DNA of 64,000 nucleotides from Wuchereria bancrofti (taxonomy: Eukaryota > Nematoda > Chromadorea > Rhabditida > Onchocercidae): NCBI GenBank assembly GCA_005281725.1, contig SSBO01000007.1, positions 4,560,031 through 4,624,030 of the forward strand, read 5' to 3'. The first letter of the stretch is position 1. Every line of letters begins with the position of its first letter. Shown here piece by piece: positions 43,101-58,100 of the stretch. The notes beneath the pieces are model-generated. The model was not told the origin of the DNA. It did not search any database and was given only the letters and a program-made list of their open reading frames with translations. The position numbers and the translations under genes were made by a program.

Positions 43101-46100
43101 CGTTTGAATGCTTCGTACTTTCGTTAACTGTGCAAATAGTTTTCAATCTTTAATTAAATACATTGTTTGTTGCATAAAGAACGGATTTGATAGAAATAAA
43201 AAAAAGGAATGGGAGGAGGTAATGTGATTATAATTGGTGTCCCGTAACAAACTATTTAGTCTTTAGAATTACTTCTTGCTGCTTTAATTTCACAAATGAC
43301 CAAATGACCAAAATTTACTAAGTCATGATTTTCTAATTTACATGAAACAGCACATCATTTCGATCTCCATAGTTTTTTAACTTCAATCGTAAGTGAACTT
43401 CTCGAGAAAATGCTCGAAGTGCTCGGATTGCTTGACCGAACAAGAAGTGGAAATGTCATTTCATCTGACCTGAAACTCCCAGAAGTGTACTCTCACAGTG
43501 ACCTAAATTATCTCAATTAGATTTTATTTTTCTAAAATTGAAAGACAAATTTCCCGGAAACCGCTGAGAATATTGTTGAAGTCTCTTAAGGATACGTAGT
43601 GTTAAAATTTGCAGCCTTCAAATATTATCGAGAAAACTTTGGCAGTTTTTGTCCGTCAGAATAAGCAGTTTGAGTTTTGTAAAATCTGCGACCATTTTAA
43701 AGGAATGTTGTTGTTAGGTTATCATTAGTAGTGGTACAGAGCTGACATCAAGATCACAAAGCAAAAGAGACCGTGGTTTGCAGCTTTTTTAATTGAAAAA
43801 TCGTCAAAAGCTCTCCTACCCGCCATAGCGGCAACTTCTAGCAACTTTTTGATGTAGCCGATAAGCTAACCAGTCTTTAAAAAAAGTCACCAAAAAACTA
43901 GCTGTTTCGCTTTGCTCGATTTATTAGACTACATGGAGACACCGAAAGCACATCAGCCAACTCTCCCATCAGAATGTATTAAAAAGGTATCCACTGTGGC
44001 AATAGTGGTTGTATTAATGACAGAAATCGGTAGCATAAGAATTTTATTCTCAGCAGATATTTATCCCGCATAAAATAGTGAAATGGCAGAAAGTCATCAA
44101 TTCAGGTGTTAAGATTCAGGATATCAAGCTTTCGTGATACTTTTAGAATAGCTTCGAGCGCCATACCTTAAAGCGGCAACATCACTTCTCCTTGGTGAAC
44201 TGCCATCAAGCAAGGGCGCTGTTGAATCTCTCTCAGCAGACATTATAAGTTTCGATCCGAAGATAGGTATATAAATTGATACTATTCGGTTCGATGGGCA
44301 CCATCAGTCTGAACCATTCAATTTATTTATTTCGCTTCATATTGTCCAAAACCACTTTGCATTGATTGAATAAATACATACAGAGGCAGCAGCACTAGCA
44401 CCACATGGGGACCATATCATCTCTTTTATATAATAATATAAAGTCATATTTTTCGACAAACTGCTTCTGATCCGGCAGCATTCATCTTAATGTTCATTTG
44501 AGCTTTAAGCCCATTAATATTCCCAAATACTTTGTCACTAACACTATGACCATTCTTACCGGGATCAAATATCATTTAGTTTGTTTTACCTACCCGGTTC
44601 GAAAATCAAAATCGTTTTTTAGAAATAAGTAGAAAGTGCGGGGTTAAGCATCTCACATAAAGCTATTTGACGAGATGACTAAGATCATTTTTGCGCTCGA
44701 AAGATCTCATCATTTCTATTCCAATTATCGGATAGTTCAAAAATAAAAGGTAATATGAATGTCAATTTTAATTAGTCTTCCGGTTTACGACATTTAATTT
44801 TACAGTAACTTCTCAACGATTTTCTTTTCGAAAGAGTAGTTGTATTGACCGCAGAGTAGTTAAGCAACAAATTCTCTCTTCGCATTCTTTTTTGGAAAAA
44901 AAAAAAACTGCTCTTAAAACAGAAAAATGCAAAGTCATTTCATATCGCTCCTGAAATCAAGAATATTCATTTCATATTGCTCCTGAAATCAAGAATATTC
45001 TTCCATGTTACGTCAGTTTTGGTCCTTTGATGGATGTCACATAAATGGGAAAGTAAAAAAGGAAAGATTATGTTCTTATATAGTTGGCTTTTAGATAATA
45101 GTATCACTGGGCTACTTTTAAGTCACTGGTAGTAGGTACCCATGTTTCATGTATGTCCTATATAAATAGAAAGAGAATTGGGTTGATTAAAACAAGGTAT
45201 CGAAAGTGATGGGAGGAGAGGTGTGATCTACTACTCATTATGAATGTTGTTGCACTATTGATACTTGAGAAATTTGTGTTCGATTTGAGGTATTAGTTAG
45301 CTATTTATTTCGTTAGATTTCAATTTAGAAAATACTTTGCCTCTGAACTGACATACTTTCCTCTACTATCTTCTAAGTTCTTCCTTCCTATCTCCTTTTA
45401 CTTCGTCTTTCTTACGCTTCTTTTTTATGGCTGCTTTTTTCATTTAAAGAGGAACTTTCATAAGTATATTAAACAATTATTCTTTGTTTATCTTTTATTG
45501 GATCCGAACTTTGTTAAACCTCTCAATTCAGAGATATAGTAAAATATTTTGATATTTTGAAGATGCAACATAACATGCTTCATGTTTCCATCTAAGTAGC
45601 AAATTATGCTGCAGGGGATTTTTAGTCTGAAAGGCTAAGTGGAATGGTTTGATGTACAGTTTCATTTCTAATGAAACCTTTTTCTAGACTGATGTATTAT
45701 TTTGAAAACAAAGAGAGGAGTAATTTCGAAAGCGGCGCGAAGTAGATGAAAATTCTTACTACGTTGAACTAAATAGGCTCCTTTTACTTCTCATTTTTAT
45801 TTCAAAATTTCAAGAACAGATTAGATTAATATATCATTTCAGAAACGAAAACAGAATTTAGCGAGCACAGAAAAGTGGTACATTCAACAAAGACCGATGG
45901 TGAGCCAGGGATGGCTGAACTGTGTCCTCTCTGTCCATGTAAATGTATCGAATTGCGTACACACCTTGCTGAGGTATCATTCTTTTTTTACTAATCCATT
46001 TGAATAATTTTTTCCTAATATGCTTAAAATATAACGGTGTTGGTCTGTTGAACAATTTCACCTTTGCTTTCTCTAAATTGTTTTTCCCTGAGGAGTAATT

Positions 46101-49100
46101 GAACATCTGAAACTGGTTCGTCATATGTCAAAACTTTATAAAGTTATGCCTAGGTGATGCCGCACAATGTTCGGCACATATATTTAGTCGTATTCTTTCA
46201 AATTTGGTACAGCTTCAAAGATTGAAATTCTTTAGTTGAATAAATTCTTTATCTGTTACAGAAGATTAATACATCTCGGTTCGAGACTTATCAAGTACTT
46301 GTTTTTAGAATTAACTTAGATTTCTATTCAATCTAAAAACTGATAAAACTCTTGCCTTAATCGGAGAAAAAATTGAAAATGTAAATGTTAGATTTTAGTT
46401 TCATTCTCGAAGACTTCCTCAGACGGAATATTTAAAGTCTCTCAACAAACGTTTTAAAAGCGACGTATAAAATACGTATGGTTGTATCGTATTTTCGTTT
46501 TCTAAACCATTATTTTCAATAACTTTTAAAATAATAGCATGACAGTAACGCAGTGGAAAGAATTGCCCTGTTTTGAAGAAGTCATACAAATACTATTTGG
46601 ATTGTTAGCAATCATTGTCCCTTTTGCAAAACTTTTGTTTTCTTTTAAAATCTTTATCAACTTAATTTCTCTTTACCTTTTCTGCTTATGATCTCTGTAC
46701 CATCTTTTCCTTCCTTTATTTTTCAAAGATTTATTTAGAATTTGGAAAAATGAAAGGGTTAGTTGAGTAATTTTATGCTTAATGAAATAAAAAATAACAG
46801 ACATCTCTGGATATTTTACTTATTCAACTAAAGAAATGATGGTTCATTGAGCGACATCATTCTTTATGTAAAAGATTCTTAAATGATGTTTTCAAACTAT
46901 CATTGGACATCATACATTGTTTCAGTTATAATATTAGTGCATTATTAGTTGTGACAATCAAACACTTCGATGCTAACAGTAGAATCCAAAAATGAAATTA
47001 GGATCGAAAAATGACGTTTGATTATTTTTCTCCAACACACAGTTGGAGAATTATAGAAGTGTGCAGTTAAGTTTCTATAGAAGCCACTATTGCATTAATT
47101 TCGTCGCCTTTTCCATTAAGCTAATGAATAAGCCACGTGAGCAAAATTTCAATTTATAGAGGTAATTTGTTTGTACATTGAGAGGACAAAGTCGAAAACC
47201 TGATTTTAACACTAATAAAATCAGCCCTTCACTAATATACCATCCAGCAATGACAACACTGCGAATCTTCGGCCAATTAATTTCAACCCATACAGCAAAA
47301 TGCTGCGACTCTTCAACTACACCAGCTACTTGCATTTCTGCATGTTTTATTAAAATATATCATTCTTGTTAATTACAAAATTACCTCAGGTGGTTTACTC
47401 ACAGATGCGGTATCCATGAGAGTTGATTACCTATGCTTTCAATTTCAAAAATTTGAGTTCACTGATTCTATGTTTTATTGTCATTTAATTTCAGGAACAT
47501 AAAATAGCGGAAGAGGCAATTGAGCGGCTGCTTTTGAATACCGCGTCATCGAGTCTGCTCAACGATTCAGCATCTGATAAGAGGTAACCCTCTCAATATT
47601 TTTCCCGTAAATCATTTCAGATAAACTTAATATATATGATAAATCAAAATGAGCAAAACTGGAAAAATACCGTCATGTTTACGATAAGGCACAAGATAAA
47701 ACATGAACACACATCTATTTCATATACAAATGCTTTTGTCATAAGCCACATTTTGATTACGGAATAGGTACCTGTTTAAATGGCATTAATTGTAAAAAAA
47801 TATCAATTAATTCATGGTGGTCTTGTCGAAAGGGGAATGATTTTGATAGCTTGCATAGAGAATGCATGGGACTTGTGATAATTAGTAAGCTTATGTATTT
47901 TCAGTAGATGACGATATTAAAGATTTGCAAAGAAAAATTGATCACATTTTAGATGGTTGTTCTTCCAGTCTCAATGTAGTGGGAACTAGTGTTGCTTGAG
48001 ATTTCACATCTTATTTCCAATGTCCGTGCCAGGCGTTAGCATTGTATTACTTGACTAATTCCATCTTTATCATTACGATGCCACATGTTTAGCATCATTT
48101 ACAACAGATAACCCAATCTTGGAATTAACTTGTTTTACACAGTTTTAAATTCCTCTTCTGATTATTTTATCGCTTTAAAAACGGACTATTAGTAAGTTGC
48201 AACAGTATGGTAATTAGTGGGGTTCAAATTTATGAGAGGTAGAAGTGGAAGAATTATGAATGCAATTATATGTTGGAAGTTGGAGCATGTTTTAACATTA
48301 CGAAAGCAATTTATAAATAGGTAAGCTTGGCTAGAATAAACTACTCGAAAGTGAGCCAGGCAACTGAGTTAGAAGATAACTGCCGGAAATTAGAAATTTA
48401 AAAAGTCATATGTGTTGCGTTGATTAAAGCAAGCCTATCATATGATATAATAAGTTCGATGCACTTTTTGCTTGTCGTGAGAGAGCTCTCTTTTCTTTTC
48501 ATAAAATGCCCTATTTCATTCATGACGTATTTTTGTAAGGGGAAAAGCAGTAGCGGTGTTTTAGTGGTTCGAAATCTGCCTGTTTTTTACAGCCATTTTC
48601 CCAGCCGCATCATTTGGTATGAGCTGATGCTGTACCCTTTTCCGTTTCCTCATCCCATCTCCTTCGGTTTGCACTAATTTCCATAATTCCACCAATTGTT
48701 TGTGTTGTAATATGCAGTACGTTCGATTAAGATGGCACCTCTTCTCTTTCTACTTCTCTTTTGAAAGTTTGAATCTGATTTCCAGCTTCATTTCCAATCT
48801 CCCTCAATTAGCTATTCGTCTATAGGAAGTGAAAACTCTTTTTTATTGATCAATAAAATCAGTGCAATTTTGAATTCTATGTTTCAATGAACATTTGGGC
48901 TGCTACGCACCGTTCCGTATGCACAGTGATACGTGATACGTAAATCTAAAGTACTACTTGCTGTGTTACGGTAGTATCAATCTCTACAAGCAGACACGCA
49001 GCGCAACGTGCTTTTATCACCAACGTTACATACTGATACCAAAAACATTGGCTGTTTTGAAGTGTCTTTTACAAAAACAGATTATCGACGGTCATTCTTC

Positions 49101-52100
49101 TCAGTGAATTTACCATGATCGCTGCAGGATGGTTTCTATTCCATAAGCCTCAAATGCAGCATATAATATACACCTTTTCTCTTCATTTGAGTTAGCTTTT
49201 TTCTGCAGTTTCTAGTGAAAGCTTTCACTCCTAATCCTCTTTGAAACATACAAATTTTTAAGTCAATTCATAAATTCTTGAGTAGAAAATATTAAAGCCA
49301 CACAGTTTTTCAGTAATATCCAGTAGTTGCAATATATAAAAATGTTCTTAATGATAAATATTAAAAAAAAATATTTCCTGAATTTATTTTCTCTTCCTTA
49401 ACTCAAAATTATGGCGTTATAGTGGAGTTAATAAGTATGTCTGAAATCTTGAAAGCGATAACACAAAGCTTATTTCATATTGAATATCCCGATTTGATTT
49501 AATTTACTTTCATAAAAGTGAGATGCTAAGTGGTAAGCAAGAATTGTAAGGCTTGTAGGCTTTGGACTGGAGTTCTTTGTCCTTAAATCTGGATCCTATG
49601 TTTCCCACCATGATGTATGGAATTCGCTAAAACTTATTTCCGAAATTATATTCGTGTACGAGTTTTTCACTTACTTAATATCTAGTATTTAAATAACCGA
49701 AAGATAATGTTCCTTCATATATCTGAAATGATTTGTTTAGCTAACTTAGTTTCGAAACCTTAATGTTTTTGCTTCTAAAGTGCTTTCTCTTGCATGTCAG
49801 AAAATGGTAGTAATGATTATTCTGGTTTGAATTGAAATTCTTTAAATTTGCATTAGCTCACCGAGTCTAATAGTTCATAATGATCCGAAATTCACCACGC
49901 TGGCATCGATGCAATTATTGTTGTAAAGGATAGGGGAGGGAGGTTCAACATCACAGGAGGCGCTTCCCCTGCCCCTAGTTTTGGAGTTTAATTGGAATTG
50001 CTAATGAGAAAAGGGAAGCCGTTTATGTGGTTGGTGATGATGCTTCATACTTTTGATTTATTTATTTATTGTATCGTTCTGTAGTCAGAGTGTCTATTCC
50101 GGATGAGTATTGCTGTTAGCCTGTTTGGCTATTTAAAATTTGTTAATTTATTTCTACGTTATTATAATTCATTGATGGGTAATGAGAATAAGACTTTTTT
50201 TAAATTTGTTCTTCCTTATTTACGGATTTTATTGATGTTTGGTGTTCATATGCCACCTGTTACTGATTTCAGTAATAGCTCCGTTGTTACCTTCTTCATC
50301 ATTATCATTTTCACAAATTTAACGTATGCAAAGCACACTACATTTTACAGTCTGGAACTTCTTTAGTCATAGTGTAGAAACCAGTAGGCGACGAAATATC
50401 AGTATCGTTTTTGTCAGTGTCATTGCTACCACAGTTGTGATTGTCACTGTTATTAGCATCGATGTCACATTGTTATTTATGATCTGTTGTGAATGAGCAA
50501 CCAAATTTACAGTTTGAAAAAGAAAACGGATCGACAAATTTACCGTTACCATTGCTCACAGTGCTCGTTGGCATTTCGTACCGAACAACGTCTTGCCAGT
50601 CACGCTTTGCACCACACATTCCGGTCCAGTAGCCGTTGTACCAAATGTGATCAAAGCTTCCGCTCTCATGAATTACTGAAAAGACACAATGCTCAGGAAC
50701 ATACCAATGGTCAGTCCTTTTTCTGGATCCTTTTTCTGGAATCTTTTTGAGACTAGTTCTCTTATTTCGAATTTTTTTCCAAACCACTATCTTGAAATGT
50801 AATCCTTTCCTTGACATTTCTAAGATTTGTCTGGTGAACTAAACGCGTACCACTTTTCATGAATAGCCGGAATCTTCCCAGTCTTGTTAATATGTTGTAA
50901 TAAGTTTCTGCAGCGCCAATATTCCGTCAGAATTTGACTAGTATACATTTCTGTACTATTATTGATCGAATAGTATAGGTTGTAATTTCGGAGAACTTGG
51001 GACGTTTATATCACGAACTGTCGTTTTAGGTAAGACTTATAATTCACCGACCACAAGCTCGTGTCATTCCCAATCAGTGGAAGCAACGACCGATGATAAA
51101 ATGGAGACTGATCACGTTAATCCACTAAGGTTATTTCATTTATTCAATTTCAAAATATATTGATTTCCAGTTTTTTGGATTATTTGTTTTCTGGAGAAAA
51201 TTGAGATTTCGGGAGCTTGAGATTCTGATTTATGTTATACGCACCTTCGTAGTACTTGCTTGATAGTGGATTAATGAACAGAGTGATCTGAATCCTAAAT
51301 TATAAATTATATTTGCAGACCTTTCAAGTGTGAACTATGCAAGGAGAATTTTGAACAAAAGCATCAACTGTTGATGCATTATAACTCAGTAACACATCTT
51401 CATAAAGCTAAGAAAATGCTCGAGGAACAGTCGAATAGCTTTCAACCTAGTGCACAGGTTAAAATTTTTGTTTCTTGGTCGTCCTTTTTCTCTAAATCCT
51501 TGTTTCAACTCAGTTTACTTCTCGGAAATAGCTAAATTGACTCAATAAATTACTAAAGATTTTAGCGCTAATTTTCAGATTTTGGCAGCGCTACAAGCGT
51601 CAACAAGTTCTCAATCGTCACATGGAAACTCAAAACCATTCAAATGTAATCTATGCAAATTGGGTTATGGACTTGGTTCTACTTTAGATATACATATAAG
51701 GTATTCGAGAAATTTAAACTATAAATGCATTTGTTGTATTTAAACGTACTGAAGGCAAATGTACTCAATGAAAATACTTCGTCGTTTTATTACTCTATGA
51801 TTATTATTTTCTAGTTCGTAGTTTTGCATTATTATCTATAATGGAATTTTTACTTATAACTGAAGATAGCTCATTTCATGGTAACATCTAAAGTTTTGAG
51901 ATTACTTTTTTTAAAACCTTTTCTTTAAATTAAAAAAAATTTTTTTTTCTTGAAACTGTACACTATAATTGCTTTTCGAATTGAGGAATCTTGATATTCT
52001 GCTGTTTTTATTTGACAAATTATACTTAGAATGCTGCTGTTGTTATCAAAAATCAGCTAAATTGGATCATAGTGCAGTAATGGTATGATGATTTTGGTCA

Positions 52101-55100
52101 TCTGATGCGTACTGAACTAACTCTTCAGGTCTGTTGCACATCAGTCGCGCTTAACTAAAATAGCTGAACTACTAGCACAAGGTGAAATTGATGGCTGCAA
52201 ATCGATCATAGAGCAACCAGGCGGGCCAACACAAACAGCATTAGCTGAATTAGCTACCAAACACGATTCTGCCACTGATCCAGTGCAGGTATATTCTGCT
52301 TTCTTGGTCATATTTACCTGATAAGTTGATTACCATGTTTCCATATCATGTGACGTTATTGATTAACAATCTTTTACGAAATATACACCTTGAAAGGAAA
52401 GTTTTACGTAAGTGAATAAACTGTTTCTACTATCTCCCATAATGCCCCTCCATCATTGTTAGTGACATATTTGCATATCTTCACCTTTATTTCCCTAACT
52501 ACTTCAAATTTGTCGTATTTCTTACTAAATTTCACAACAAGTCACATTTCATGGGCAAAAAATACAGTATCTGTAGTAAGTCGTTGCCTTAATAAATATT
52601 ATGCAATCTTCATGAACTGTGCATCATTAAATCTTAAGAATTAATCGATGATGTCATATCTCAACATTGTACTTCCCAAAGCTTCCACGATATTTCTGTA
52701 GCAGTTATGATATCTCAGCGCCATACTAAGAATAATGTTTTAGAAAAGGACCCCACCAATTGCTAAGTATTCTTTTTCTACAGGTTTAAACCTCAATTTT
52801 CATTTATATGGCGAGCAGTTTACAAAATTAGTCACTGAATTTATTATTGTGTCCTTGCCCACTGTATTCCCTTCTTTTCCTAATCCTCTCACAGTTTTCA
52901 ACACTTTGATAAGTGGGATGATTGAGGTAGTGTGTGGTGGTAATAGTTCCAATTGCTTCTCATTGATTTCTCCTTCACTTTTCTTTTTTTTTTTTTTGTT
53001 GATATTCCTATAAATTTAATACACTTGGAGAGTTTCGATGTGCGCTGTTAATTTTTCATCACAGTGAAAACAGTACGCCAATGCATTCCTGTTTACGTGC
53101 ATGCATCATATTCGACATTCTCGAAGTCTCATGACCTTTTAATGCTGCTACGGTCTAGACTGAATCCGTCACTATTGCCATCGATTTTCGGTTGATCTGT
53201 TTATTACTGAGGGGAAAAATTTCCCTGATTATTATTTTTTATTCATTGAAGATTTGTCTCGGCAGTGTATTGCAGTGGGTCATCAGCTGGTGGATTTCTT
53301 CCATCTCTTGTGAAGATAGACCAGCGGGTCTGTATTTACTGACAAAGTCCAGTCGGCCATTTATATATTTCATTCCCTTCCACTGGACAATGAGATAGGA
53401 ATCTGCGACGATTCAATCGGCTTCATTTCACTTCCTTTCTCTCTCCTCTTCTTGACAATTGTATGTTCTCTATACTATTTCAAACTCTCACCCTCCATCG
53501 TGCTCACTGTCTTTCGTACCACTGATCTTATATTTCTGTATTATTTCCTCACAAGCGTCGCTGACCTCTCTCTTCTTCATATTTTCAGTTTCACTCTCTC
53601 TTGGACATTAACCATCATAATAATTACCGTATAATCTGACGGATAAATGCTAATAATTCGTATATGCGTATGCATGTATGCGTTTTCATATATATAATAC
53701 GTGTGTGTGTGTGTGTGTATGTATATGTATGTGTGTGTGTTTGAAAGAAACATATATACATGTCATACATTTCGTGATCCAATCAGTTGGCGGTTCAAGT
53801 TTGGCCCTCTGAAAGAGTGGAGAAATTTCAAAAATTGAGAAAAAAGTTGACAAAAATTTGACTATTAACAGAGAGTCAATACCAAGGCACTTCATTCCAC
53901 TCCCACTCTCCTTCTCTCTCTTTCTTCCTTTGTTTTTCATAATTTTACAGAAAAGCAACATTATTAAACATTCATTTGAAAAATAACTGCTCAAAAGATT
54001 GGAAATTTAGATTCTTTGTTACTTGAAAATGTTTGAAAGCGGACAACAATATCTGCGTTAAGTATAATAGTATTTCTCCCAGTAATATTCATAAAATTTT
54101 CAAATTCCGAAACATTCAATTGGATTAATTACAGTATTATTGTTCTGTCTGATAAGAAGTGAAGCCCCCACAAAATTATTTGTACTGACCATAGTTGGGC
54201 AATATCTGAATAATGTAGTAGTCTTCGCTGTAACATCATTTTTACTTTTACCTTATGTGTATTTTTCAGTTTGGTTCTATTTTAAAATAAATCCCACATA
54301 ACGTTGAGTGTCTCGAAATTTGTTTTAGTTTCGGCATGATTCAAATAATGTCTTTGAAGAAGCTGAAATCAACAACCAATCCAATTGATACGTATTGTTT
54401 GACAACAAATCCTAACGTGGTGGCCAATTCTTATCCAAAGATATATAAAAAAATTTCCCCATCGGGAATAAAAATGCAGAGATTTGAAAAACGATTGATT
54501 ATTTAGTCCAAAATTCAATGTTGTAGAATGGGTTGGAGCAACAGCAACAGCAGCAGCAGTCAGCTTTGGCGATGATCAACATGTTGAATATGGCGCAACT
54601 TCTGTCGATAGCATCCGCTGGTCAGACCGCCCTGCCAAATGATATTCCAACAGCGACGACTTCGCAAGCTCATTCAGCATTAACGACCATGGCCGCTGGG
54701 TTTCCGCCTATTATCGCCCCATTTGGAACGTTGAGTTAGTTGCTTCCACAAGTTGACTGGCTTTTTGCAGAACCAGAACAGGAAGTTTGGTAACTCATCA
54801 AGTATGAAATGTTTAAAGATTTTTTGATGTTGATTCCTGTTTACTGCCTTTGGATTGAGATTGATGTTACATGGAATATTAAACTTTTCCATTTGCACTC
54901 CTCAAATTACACATCAACTTCAGCTGACCGCCCAAATTTGAGTTATGAGATTCAGCCTCACTGATTTTCTTTCTTTAATTATTAAGTGAGAAAAATTCCA
55001 ATATATTACATAGTTCAATTACAAATTCTTTTTTTTTCTTGGACTTTTTTTGGTCTTCTTTGTATGAAATTTTTTGAATGAATGAACGTATTCAGCAATA

Positions 55101-58100
55101 TTTTCCTGATTTTTTCATCTATTTTAGATTTTTTTCTTCCAAGTCCTGAAAGAATTTGGAATGCAGCGTATCTCGTTTCTTTATATTTCCACTCACCCTA
55201 GCTGAATTTTCCGATAATTCACTAAACTTCTATCAAGAAATGAATGAGTCGCATATTATTCTAGATCAGTTTTCCCATGTATCTTTATCCGCATGCGCTA
55301 TCTAAACATTTCTTTAGTTTATGCTAAGCTTGAATTGTGCAGTCTGCGAAGTTGCTGTTATTGACGCAAAAGAATATTGTATAACAAAAATTTCACCCGC
55401 ATATTTTACAGGACAATTACCGACTTCAATCGATGGTGCTACAACCGATGGTGCCACAAAAACAACTAGTGAACAGTCCATCATATCCATTGATGATGAG
55501 CGAACTCCTCGTACCGGCTCTACTTTTCGCAAGATGCTTGAAACCTATGGTTAGCTGAGTTGCTGTTTTTAGTTGAAGTCGTTTTTTCACAGAATGCATG
55601 TTTACTGAAATCTTGATTTTCAGCTTAGGTTTTTGTAATTGTAACAAACAGTAATATTTGTAGTGACGAAATTTTAGAAGCATTACTGACTTCAAGCACA
55701 GACTTTCCAGGTTTCGATGTAGTGATGCAGTATAATGAAGATCTAGAGCAGCCGCGGCGCAAATTGGACACACTGCCGGATGAAGCAATTCCGGATTTAA
55801 ATCGCGCTGAATGCACAAAGTGCAACAAAATGTTTAGCAGTATCTGGGTACTTAAGGCTCATTATGAAGAGGTAGGGAAATTTTGTTGGTTATTCAATCA
55901 ATAAATAGTTTTTCGAATCACGTCTTCCTATTTTCGCCGGACTTATTGGCTTCCAAACTGGTTTCTTCTCGGCATTTATTCTTGATATCTTATCATTTCC
56001 CAGCACTACTTATATCCTAGCTATCATTTTTGATATAATGTCTAAAAAGACATATAGTTATTACATAACTTTTGAGGCTTAACTTGTGAAAATATGTTAT
56101 CACTGTTTACTTATTTCAGATGCATGAAAATACCATACCGGTGACAGAGATTGAGAAATTTGCCAAACGATTGCATGAAGCGTTGGATGAGAGCGAAGAA
56201 AAGGAGAACGACGAGAGTGATTTGAGCGTCGAACAGCAGAACACCACGGTACCTGTCACGATACCACCGGTTGCAGTATCTGGGAGTAAAAAAAGAACTT
56301 TGGGAAGGGATGAACTACCACTGAGTAGTAGTCACGACGCTGAATTAAACACTGACTACGGATATTTATTCGGTCAAGCTGTAACGGCTTCAGCGACAGC
56401 CGACGATGATAAGTACATACTCGAAGTAAAAATCTATACATAATTCCAATAAACTGATGGCTTTCTTGTTTTCTTACAGTTTTCTGAGAAAGAATTCTAT
56501 CCAAGGGAAGGTTTTTATCGCTCTGCCAGATAAAAAAAAAATTGAATACGTGCAAAGACTAATAAGAAGCTTCAACTAAAACGCAGATTGAAAGTTATTT
56601 TGTTGAAACGAATTTCGATACAGGACCCCATGCGCGAGATGATTGCTATGAATTAGAGTGGAATGTGGAATATATCAAAAGTCCAAAAATTGATACAAAG
56701 TTTCGATTTTATTTCACATCAATTAAATTTAGACGAAGAAATTGAAAGAGGACGCGCGATCTAGTTCAGCCGGTGCTACACCTCGGCCGTCGACATCCAA
56801 GGATTCACCAGATTTGAACAGTCAGTTGGCAATGATGAGTATGCTTGGATTTCCATTTATACCAAATCCTTTCATGCCGCTGGTGCCACCTGATTTTTTT
56901 ACAAATCCACTTTTTTCCGTATCACCGAATGCCGCTGCAACTGCACCGCATGGTATGATTAAGGTTTGAGGGAAATTTGCTATACAAAGGGTAGGGTTGC
57001 AGAATGGAATTACTTCAATAAATATTACTATTTTGGCTTGCATCTATTCCTTTATATTCTACTTTTTTTATTTTGTTAACTTCTTTTTAATTTCTTGTTC
57101 TTCAGCGTTCCCTAATGTATCACCAGCTAAAAGAGCTCGAACGCGGATTACCGATGACCAATTGAAAATTTTGCGGCAGTATTTTGACATCAATAATTCA
57201 CCTAGTGAACAACAAATCAAGGAAATGTCTCTAAAGGCGCAACTTCCAGAAAAAGTTATAAAACACTGGTTCCGCAATACATTGTTCAAGGTCACAATTT
57301 ATTTTAAAATGATAAGGGTAAACAATTACTCACTTCTTTGCTTAATAATCGTTAGTGAACAAATGATTCCTTATCCTGATATCCTAGTCTTTTGATCAAA
57401 AATTTTGTATATAATGTTTAAATAATGGGGAACTTAGCTGTTTTTTTTTTGATATAGCTCAGTTTTGTTTACGCCCTTCCTATAACTATAATGATTTTTT
57501 GGATATATTTTGTTTTTAATTTTCAGGAACGACAGCGTGACAAAGATTCTCCATATAATTTCAACATTCCGCCACAAATGAGCATTGATTTGGACACTTA
57601 CGAAAAAACCGGCGAAACAAAAATAACTACTCTTAAAATTGAGGTCTTTTTCGGTCTGTAAAGGGAGAAAAGTGACATACAGTCAAAAAATCCTTAATTT
57701 TATTTTTAACACTAATAAGTTTATTTTAAAGGTTGACTGCTATAAAATTCTTTACTTTTCAGACAGAAGAAGAAACGAAACCACAATTGTTGCAAACATC
57801 CGAGAATCCGGTTAATATAAGCGGTGTAGGAAATCCAATATCTTCTACAAATGTTCAAACCACTCAAATTCATTCATCGTCAGCAGCATGCAATAATCCC
57901 TTCGCCACTTTCTTGCATGATGACAAAAACATTTCGTCTATATTATCAAGTACTTTTTGTTGTGAAATCCGACTCTTTCCACAAGTTAAATCTTCAGATT
58001 AAAAAAAGGTAAAGGAGACTGCGAATAGATCTGAAGATTTGATTGTGTCCATAAAGAGCTAGTGTTTGCGGCTAGTGGTTGTCAAAGAACCGCTGTCGTT

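Noticed and set aside
50473..50817. 114-codon minus-strand frame
   Set aside because: Antisense shadow of zfh-2 exon 12, which has two clear fingers on the plus strand.
55426..55818. 130-codon minus-strand frame
   Set aside because: Antisense shadow of zfh-2 exons 18 and 19.
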